Shown: one piece after another, positions 42,298 to 46,649 of the stretch
How the letters are laid out: each line of letters starts with the position of its first letter
Position numbering within the stretch: position 1 is the stretch's first letter
Origin: RGIG5612 sp963591145
GTDB taxonomy: Bacteria; Bacillota; Clostridia; Lachnospirales; Lachnospiraceae
Reading direction: 5' to 3'
DNA length: 46,649 bases
Assembly: GCA_963591145.1 (NCBI GenBank)
Contig: CAVARE010000071.1
Span: forward strand, 1-46,649
Notes under the pieces: model-generated
Told to the model about the DNA's origin: nothing
What the model saw: the letters and a program-made list of their open reading frames with translations, nothing else
The model's database searches: none
Program-made: the position numbers and the translations under genes

Positions 42298-43524
42298 TTA
42301 CAAAGTTTCCGCGTTATATAAAAACAATATATCTGTGATGCCTTCATCGCTTATCAGCTGATCCAGGTCGTCCAGATAATATCTCGGGTCTACTACAATT
42401 ATCGTTCTATAATCCTGAACTAGAAATGGTATAAAGCAATTTGCATATGAATCCTTCATGATCAGCAGATTTTTCTCGGACTGCGAGGTGGTCTGTATCT
42501 TAAGCTCTGCATGATTGCCCCCCAGAAACATCGCATATTTATCTCTTGTTTCAAGATATGAAATATCATACAACGTTGCCGATTTCTCGCCGCTGTCTAC
42601 ATTTAATACCGTATAATCGACAGCTGTTCCATTTGCATCGCCCGTTGCTGCACTATTCTGCGATGATGTCTCCTCTGAAGCAGTATCCTCTGCTGTAGTC
42701 TCCTCCGACGATGGGTCTTGTGTCTCCTGTGGAAGATAAACATATATGCTGTCCGTCTCCGATGTCCTAAAACCGCTGGATGCAGTTAATGTCCCCTGGA
42801 AGCTGTCTGTTACCAGCAATCTGTCGTAAGCAATATCACTTTCTTCTATTCCCGCCGCGCCGGCAAATGACTTATATGCTGCATATGCCGCATCAGTTGT
42901 CCAGTGATGATCCGTCCTGTAATAAACCTGTGTGCCGGCAGCATCAAGTTCCTTCAGGGTTGATCTTACATCAACCGTCTGGATTCCTGCAGATTCAAAA
43001 TCAGCCATAAGTCTGTCTATAAACGAATCCTCGTCCCCTGCAACCTGACCCCTGGCATTGGCTGGCAATCTATAGCTGAGAACACTTACCGCCGTCGGCG
43101 CGATAAGAGCATAAATATTAAGATCGGAATGAGCCGATGAGATATCGGTAAAGCCTGTCAGTTTTTCCTGATACTCTGCCTCAGTAGGCTCATCGAATTT
43201 TTGAATCAGATATCCGTCACTTCCGAGGAATATATCATTTGACTCAGTTTTTCCTGCCAGTCTGGCAACTGTTGTCTCCACCCCGATCCATGAATCCCTG
43301 AATGGAAACTGGTCTGCCACATAGTCGTCAAACTGCGATTCAAAACGTCCGGATGTAAACGTATTCCATGACAATTTAGGCGACTGCTGCAGATTTCTGT
43401 TTTCTGTTTCCGACGAAGTCTTGTCAGGAATTGCGATAAACAAAATATCCAGCAGCACCACTATTACTGCCATGCACAGCGGAAGTATGATATGAAATTT
43501 TTTTCTTTGTCCATTATTTGCCAC
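42298..43524 (-). CDS. DHHW/AlgJ-like protein for polysaccharide O-acetylation
   Basis: This 408-residue protein has one N-terminal membrane segment (about 11-33) and an extracellular SGNH-like domain of the AlgJ/DHHW class, with FPFRDSWIG and the signature RTDHHWT near residue 185. A Ser/Thr/Glu-rich insertion lies at about 253-282, and the domain ends with KDSYANCFIPFL, a conserved late block. Such proteins take acetyl groups delivered by the MBOAT partner and place them on exported sugars. The best start is a GTG at 43524 with GAGGG at 7-nt spacing; the frame extends further to a TTG but inside the algI-like gene. It follows that gene after 13 bases. Confidence 0.88.
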   Translation of the reverse strand: MANNGQRKKFHIILPLCMAVIVVLLDILFIAIPDKTSSETENRNLQQSPKLSWNTFTSGRFESQFDDYVADQFPFRDSWIGVETTVARLAGKTESNDIFLGSDGYLIQKFDEPTEAEYQEKLTGFTDISSAHSDLNIYALIAPTAVSVLSYRLPANARGQVAGDEDSFIDRLMADFESAGIQTVDVRSTLKELDAAGTQVYYRTDHHWTTDAAYAAYKSFAGAAGIEESDIAYDRLLVTDSFQGTLTASSGFRTSETDSIYVYLPQETQDPSSEETTAEDTASEETSSQNSAATGDANGTAVDYTVLNVDSGEKSATLYDISYLETRDKYAMFLGGNHAELKIQTTSQSEKNLLIMKDSYANCFIPFLVQDYRTIIVVDPRYYLDDLDQLISDEGITDILFLYNAETL

Positions 43525-43537
43525 GTATTTGCCCTCA

Positions 43538-44923
43538 TTAAAATCTGAAATACAGGAACGGATTATAGGAATTATAAACAAGATATGCTGTACATACCAG
43601 GAACAGAATTATGCTGATGGCCATAGCTCCCGCTGCGGTCTTCTTGCTGATTCTGGTAAACAGCTTCTTAAATGCCGGGCTGCAGGCAATAATAGACAGT
43701 ACCAGCAATATGAGATTGCTCTTCAGATAGTAGGCAAATGATGCATCTGCAAATGCGCTGGTTCCACTGCCGAATAAATTGCCCAGATAAACTCCCATCT
43801 CCGTAAAATCAGTATTGCTGAACATTACCCAGCCGAAGCATACGATAATCATCGTATAGATGTGTTTTACAACTGAGGGAACGTTTCTGCACAATGGGAT
43901 GAGAATATATTTTTCTATAATAAGAAGGATGCCATAATAAAGTCCCCACAACAGAAAGTTCCATCCGGCACCATGCCATAATCCCGTGAGCATCCATACG
44001 ATCATAATGTTTATAATATGTCTGACTGCTCCCACTCTATTGCCGCCCAATGGAATATAGACATAATCCCTGAACCAGCTGGACAACGTTATATGCCATT
44101 TGCGCCAGAATTCGGTGACACTTTGCGCCATATATGGATAATCGAAATTCTCTGGGAAATTAAATCCCAGCATCTTGCCCATGCCGATTGCCATATCAGA
44201 ATATCCTGAAAAATCGAAATATATCTGCAGCGTATAGGCAGCAATTCCCAACCATGCCGTGAGAAAAGACCTGTCTGACTGTGCCTGGATAGTTGTATAG
44301 AGAAGCCCCAGGTTGTTGGCCAGCAATACCTTTTTGGCAAGTCCAAATATGAGCCTTTCAACCCCTGCCCCTGCCTGAGCCAGGCTTACTCTTCTTCGTT
44401 TTAATTGCTTCTCAACCTGCGAATATGTAACAATAGGACCCGCTATCAGCTGAGGAAACATTGTTATATATGTTGCAAATGAAACAAAATCGTGCTGAAC
44501 CCTGACCTTGCCTTTATATGCATCAATTACATAGGACAATGCCTGAAATGTATAAAATGAGATGCCTACAGGAAGGCTCAGCTCCTTCCAGGCGATAGAC
44601 GTTCCAAATACAGAATTAAAGGTTGAAACCAGAAGGCCTGTATATTTAAAAAATCCAAGCAGCAGAAGATTAACAGCCACTGCCAGAATGAGCTGTTTTT
44701 TCCTTGATCTCTTGCTGGAATTTGCTTCGAATTGCAATCCAACAATATAATTGAAAATGATACTGAGTAACATCAGTACCACATATACCGGCTCTCCCCA
44801 CGCATAGAAAAAAACGCTGGCCAGCAACAATATTATATTTTTAGCTGCAAATGGCACTAACAAATATATTGCCAGTGTCACAGGTAAAAATATAAATAAA
44901 AAATTCAAACTGCTGAAAACCAT
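43538..44923 (-). CDS. MBOAT family O-acyltransferase (AlgI/DltB-type)
   Basis: This 461-residue polytopic protein (about 11-12 membrane segments) moves acyl groups across the membrane for surface polysaccharide acetylation. The MBOAT motifs are clear: FWRKWHITLSSWFRDYVYIPLGGN near residue 245-268 is shown here in parts (WHITLSSW, YIPLGGN) and the catalytic-type His is in LTGLWHGAGWNF. Length and order match AlgI/PatA. GGGG precedes the ATG. It stands 17 bases after the DUF4358-like gene and 13 before the DHHW protein. The acceptor polymer is unknown; exopolysaccharide or wall polymer are both possible. Confidence 0.95.
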   Translation of the reverse strand: MVFSSLNFLFIFLPVTLAIYLLVPFAAKNIILLLASVFFYAWGEPVYVVLMLLSIIFNYIVGLQFEANSSKRSRKKQLILAVAVNLLLLGFFKYTGLLVSTFNSVFGTSIAWKELSLPVGISFYTFQALSYVIDAYKGKVRVQHDFVSFATYITMFPQLIAGPIVTYSQVEKQLKRRRVSLAQAGAGVERLIFGLAKKVLLANNLGLLYTTIQAQSDRSFLTAWLGIAAYTLQIYFDFSGYSDMAIGMGKMLGFNFPENFDYPYMAQSVTEFWRKWHITLSSWFRDYVYIPLGGNRVGAVRHIINIMIVWMLTGLWHGAGWNFLLWGLYYGILLIIEKYILIPLCRNVPSVVKHIYTMIIVCFGWVMFSNTDFTEMGVYLGNLFGSGTSAFADASFAYYLKSNLILLVLSIIACSPAFKKLFTRISKKTAAGAMAISIILFLVCTAYLVYNSYNPFLYFRF

Positions 44924-44940
44924 AATTCCCCGTTACCTAT

Positions 44941-45420
44941 TTATCCTATCAGCTTATAAAACGCATCCTGCCATTCCTGTGCATTTGCTCCTACCGCATA
45001 AAAATAATAATCTCCCTTTTGACCATATATTGCATGTTCCAGCAGATCCACCTGTTCAGCACCATAGCCTGTAAAATTATCTATCTGAGTCTGCAGATGC
45101 GAGGCTACAGCGCTCTCTATCTGCTCCATCTCGTCATCATCAGAGGTCTTGACAACAAGTAATTCCCTTACATCCATGATTTCATTAGATGCATAATATA
45201 GATATTCCAAAGGAACCATGCCAAATGCGGTATTCGTCCCAGATGAATCCTTCTCTATAAGCTCTGACACACCTGTCTGTGTTGATAAAGCGGCCTTGAT
45301 CTCATCCATCGAAACATCCTTGGACGAATTGGAAGTAAGCATGACCACTATAAAGATAATCAATGCTGCCAGAATAACCGCCTCTATTATGTTTAAAATA
45401 TTTTTTCTGTTTAGTACCAT
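44941..45420 (-). CDS. DUF4358-like membrane-anchored protein
   Basis: This 159-residue protein has one N-terminal membrane segment (about 10-30) and a small extracellular domain with a YYASNEIMDVRELLVVK stretch and a C-terminal QEWQDAFY. It fits the DUF4358 family, found in Clostridia but without known function. The frame extends to a TTG at 45465, overlapping the gene before it; the ATG at 45420 gives the expected short N-terminus. It sits between the SGNH protein and the MBOAT acyltransferase, so a role in polysaccharide acetylation or export is likely but unproven. Confidence 0.75.
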   Translation of the reverse strand: MVLNRKNILNIIEAVILAALIIFIVVMLTSNSSKDVSMDEIKAALSTQTGVSELIEKDSSGTNTAFGMVPLEYLYYASNEIMDVRELLVVKTSDDDEMEQIESAVASHLQTQIDNFTGYGAEQVDLLEHAIYGQKGDYYFYAVGANAQEWQDAFYKLIG

Positions 45421-45461
45421 TATATAATTTCCCGCTTTGGTTGTTTCACAATTCCACAGTA

Positions 45462-46331
45462 TCAATACTCACAGTCTACAAGGCCTGCCACCTCAGCCAT
45501 ATATGTCATCCAAAGTGGATAATACTGCCATCCCGGGTGCAGTCCGTCATCTGCATATATCTCCGGATGTGCCTCCAGAATAAAGTTGGAATTAAAATAA
45601 TGGCAGCCCAAATCGTCGCACATCTTGGAAATAGCTGTATTATAGTCGTCCATATACTCATAATAATAATATTCTTCCAGGAAATCCGGATCACAAGGGA
45701 TTATTCCCTGCACATATATCTCCGCCCATGGAATGCTTTCCTGAAGCCTCTGAATAATCGTCGTATAATCGCTTATAAATGAATCCACGTATTCATCGTA
45801 TGATTTTATACAATTTGCTGAAAATGTAAGGAAAATGGTCGACGGCTGCAGCGCCTCCGTTCCTGCAATAACATCCTCAGCTGAATACAGACTGATTCCT
45901 ACCTCCGATTGCAAATTCACATCATTAATCCAGTCAAATCCACGTATTGCCTCAGCTACAGAATCACCCACAATTGCTGCATCTGAAAACCATCTGCGAA
46001 AATTCTCAGCATTATAATCATAATTGCCATAATTATCCATCAGCTTACTCTGAAGTGTATCAAGATCAACATTAACAACACGATCTGCTACAAAATTACT
46101 TAAATCCGAGGCTGCCTTCGTCTGAAGTTCTGCCAGTCTGGCATTCGCATCACTTATCTGTACCTCGTTCTCCTCCGACGAATGATAAACTCCCAGCCCC
46201 TTCGAGCAATAAAAAATAATTGCAAGTACTGCCAATATCAGCAGACACAGATACAGCATGCCTGATTTTCTGCGGTTACGGCCAGAATTTCTGCTTACTC
46301 TGGCTTTTCTATATTTATTTTTATCTGACAT
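45462..46331 (-). CDS. Membrane-anchored SGNH-hydrolase-like protein
   Basis: The 289-residue protein from ATG 46331 has a basic N-terminus, one membrane segment (about 25-41) and an extracellular SGNH/GDSL-type domain. Visible blocks are VGDSVAEA (nucleophile Ser), a TFSAN stretch in the place of the oxyanion GxN block, and DGLHPGWQYYPLW, giving the catalytic Asp and His. Such proteins attach or remove acetyl groups on sugars. The frame is open to a GTG at 46484, but no convincing ribosome binding site exists there, nor at the ATGs at 46349 or 46331; the last begins the basic pre-membrane stretch, so the start is uncertain. It heads the four-gene acetylation operon. Confidence 0.8.
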   Translation of the reverse strand: MSDKNKYRKARVSRNSGRNRRKSGMLYLCLLILAVLAIIFYCSKGLGVYHSSEENEVQISDANARLAELQTKAASDLSNFVADRVVNVDLDTLQSKLMDNYGNYDYNAENFRRWFSDAAIVGDSVAEAIRGFDWINDVNLQSEVGISLYSAEDVIAGTEALQPSTIFLTFSANCIKSYDEYVDSFISDYTTIIQRLQESIPWAEIYVQGIIPCDPDFLEEYYYYEYMDDYNTAISKMCDDLGCHYFNSNFILEAHPEIYADDGLHPGWQYYPLWMTYMAEVAGLVDCEY

Positions 46332-46556
46332 CTTAATATTTGATAGCATTTGCAATCTGTCTTTCTGCCTGAGATATGATAGTGATACTTCATGATTTTT
46401 CGTTGCCACATTAACATGATTTTTCCCGCAAATTACAGCGGCGAGCCAGATATCAACGAAAAAAACACAACGATAGGATTTCACTCCAAAAAACGTAGGA
46501 ATTTTATCAGATTCTCGTCCATTCTTCCATATACAGACAAATATTTATTTACAAAA
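46332..46556. other. Intergenic region between the SGNH gene and the tRNA
   Basis: Apart from the uncertain N-terminal extension of the SGNH gene, no gene is seen here. An A/T-rich part (46485-46560) probably holds the promoter of the acetylation operon, but no -35/-10 pair stands out. Confidence 0.4.
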
Positions 46557-46592
46557 ATTAAAAAAGAGACCTCCATGTTACTGAAGATCTCT
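46557..46592 (-). terminator. Terminator after tRNA-Leu
   Basis: On the minus strand AGAGATCTTC pairs with GGAGGTCTCT over 10 bp (two G-U pairs) around an 8-nt loop, followed by TTTTTAATTTTTG. It begins 9 bases after the tRNA 3' end. Confidence 0.85.
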
Positions 46593-46600
46593 TCCTTTTC

Positions 46601-46649
46601 TGCCGCAGATGGGAATCGAACCCATACCGTATTGCTACGACGGGATTTT
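46601..46649 (-). tRNA. tRNA-Leu, 3' part (anticodon NAA), truncated by the window edge
   Basis: Read on the minus strand, the T-arm (ATGGG-TTCGATT-CCCAT), the acceptor 3' strand (CTGCGGC) and discriminator A are complete; CCA is not encoded. A long variable arm with the CGTA-GCAA-TACG hairpin marks a class II tRNA. The first bases in view, AAAA before TCCCG, would be positions 35-38 of the anticodon loop, so the anticodon ends AA, giving Leu (UAA or CAA). The 5' half lies beyond the window. Confidence 0.85.

Overview
The window looks like a chromosomal segment of a low-to-moderate GC member of the Bacillota, most likely a Lachnospiraceae bacterium (Roseburia / Agathobacter / Butyrivibrio relatives). 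This is inferred from the gene order rpmG-secE-nusG-rplK-rplA-rplJ-rplL-rpoB-rpoC, an L10-type leader RNA, a cdaA-cdaR pair, strong AGGAGG ribosome binding sites with occasional GTG/TTG starts, and a set of very large secreted proteins built from cell-wall-binding (CW/choline-binding-type) repeats. No species can be named from the sequence alone.

Region 1 (1-22.7 kb) is an accessory cell-surface locus. It holds seven secreted peptidoglycan-active proteins: three NlpC/P60 proteins, one diverged CHAP/NlpC-like protein, one transglutaminase-like protein and two L,D-transpeptidases. They are interleaved with two family 2 glycosyltransferases, a polytopic polymerase-like membrane protein and a polyprenyl-phosphate sugar-phosphate transferase. 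Four of the seven share an N-terminal ~100-residue domain, or its diverged form, and five share a C-x2-C 'TEGSHCSxCG' module. Five carry tandem W-Y-Y/G-W repeats but end in different catalytic domains. The simplest reading is a set of wall-bound remodelling enzymes made together with the machinery for an exported polysaccharide.

Region 2 (22.8-34.2 kb, all minus strand) is the core transcription/translation cluster. Transcription runs from a sigma-A-type promoter at 34203-34232 through rpmG (only 49 aa), secE, nusG, rplK and rplA. A second promoter and an L10 leader/attenuator control rplJ-rplL. A terminator-like hairpin follows rplL, and a consensus promoter (30553-30581) drives rpoB-rpoC, which ends at a 13-bp hairpin terminator.

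Region 3 (34.2-42.3 kb, minus strand) is one long operon. From a near-perfect promoter at 42257-42285 and a ~180-nt leader it encodes a serine-palmitoyltransferase-like alpha-oxoamine synthase, a short-chain reductase, two membrane proteins of unknown function, the diadenylate cyclase CdaA, its regulator CdaR, GalE and a second polyprenyl sugar-phosphate transferase. The operon appears to end at a terminator whose loop contains the ribosomal operon promoter.

Region 4 (42.3-46.6 kb, minus strand) is a polysaccharide O-acetylation-type operon: SGNH esterase-like protein, DUF4358-like lipoprotein/membrane protein, MBOAT acyltransferase (AlgI type) and DHHW/AlgJ-like protein. The right edge contains the 3' part of a tRNA-Leu gene followed by its terminator.

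The most unusual points are the oxoamine synthase plus reductase pair (a possible sphingolipid-like pathway in a Firmicute), the leader/small ORF ahead of it, the promoter nested inside a terminator at 34.2 kb, and the domain-shuffled surface protein family.
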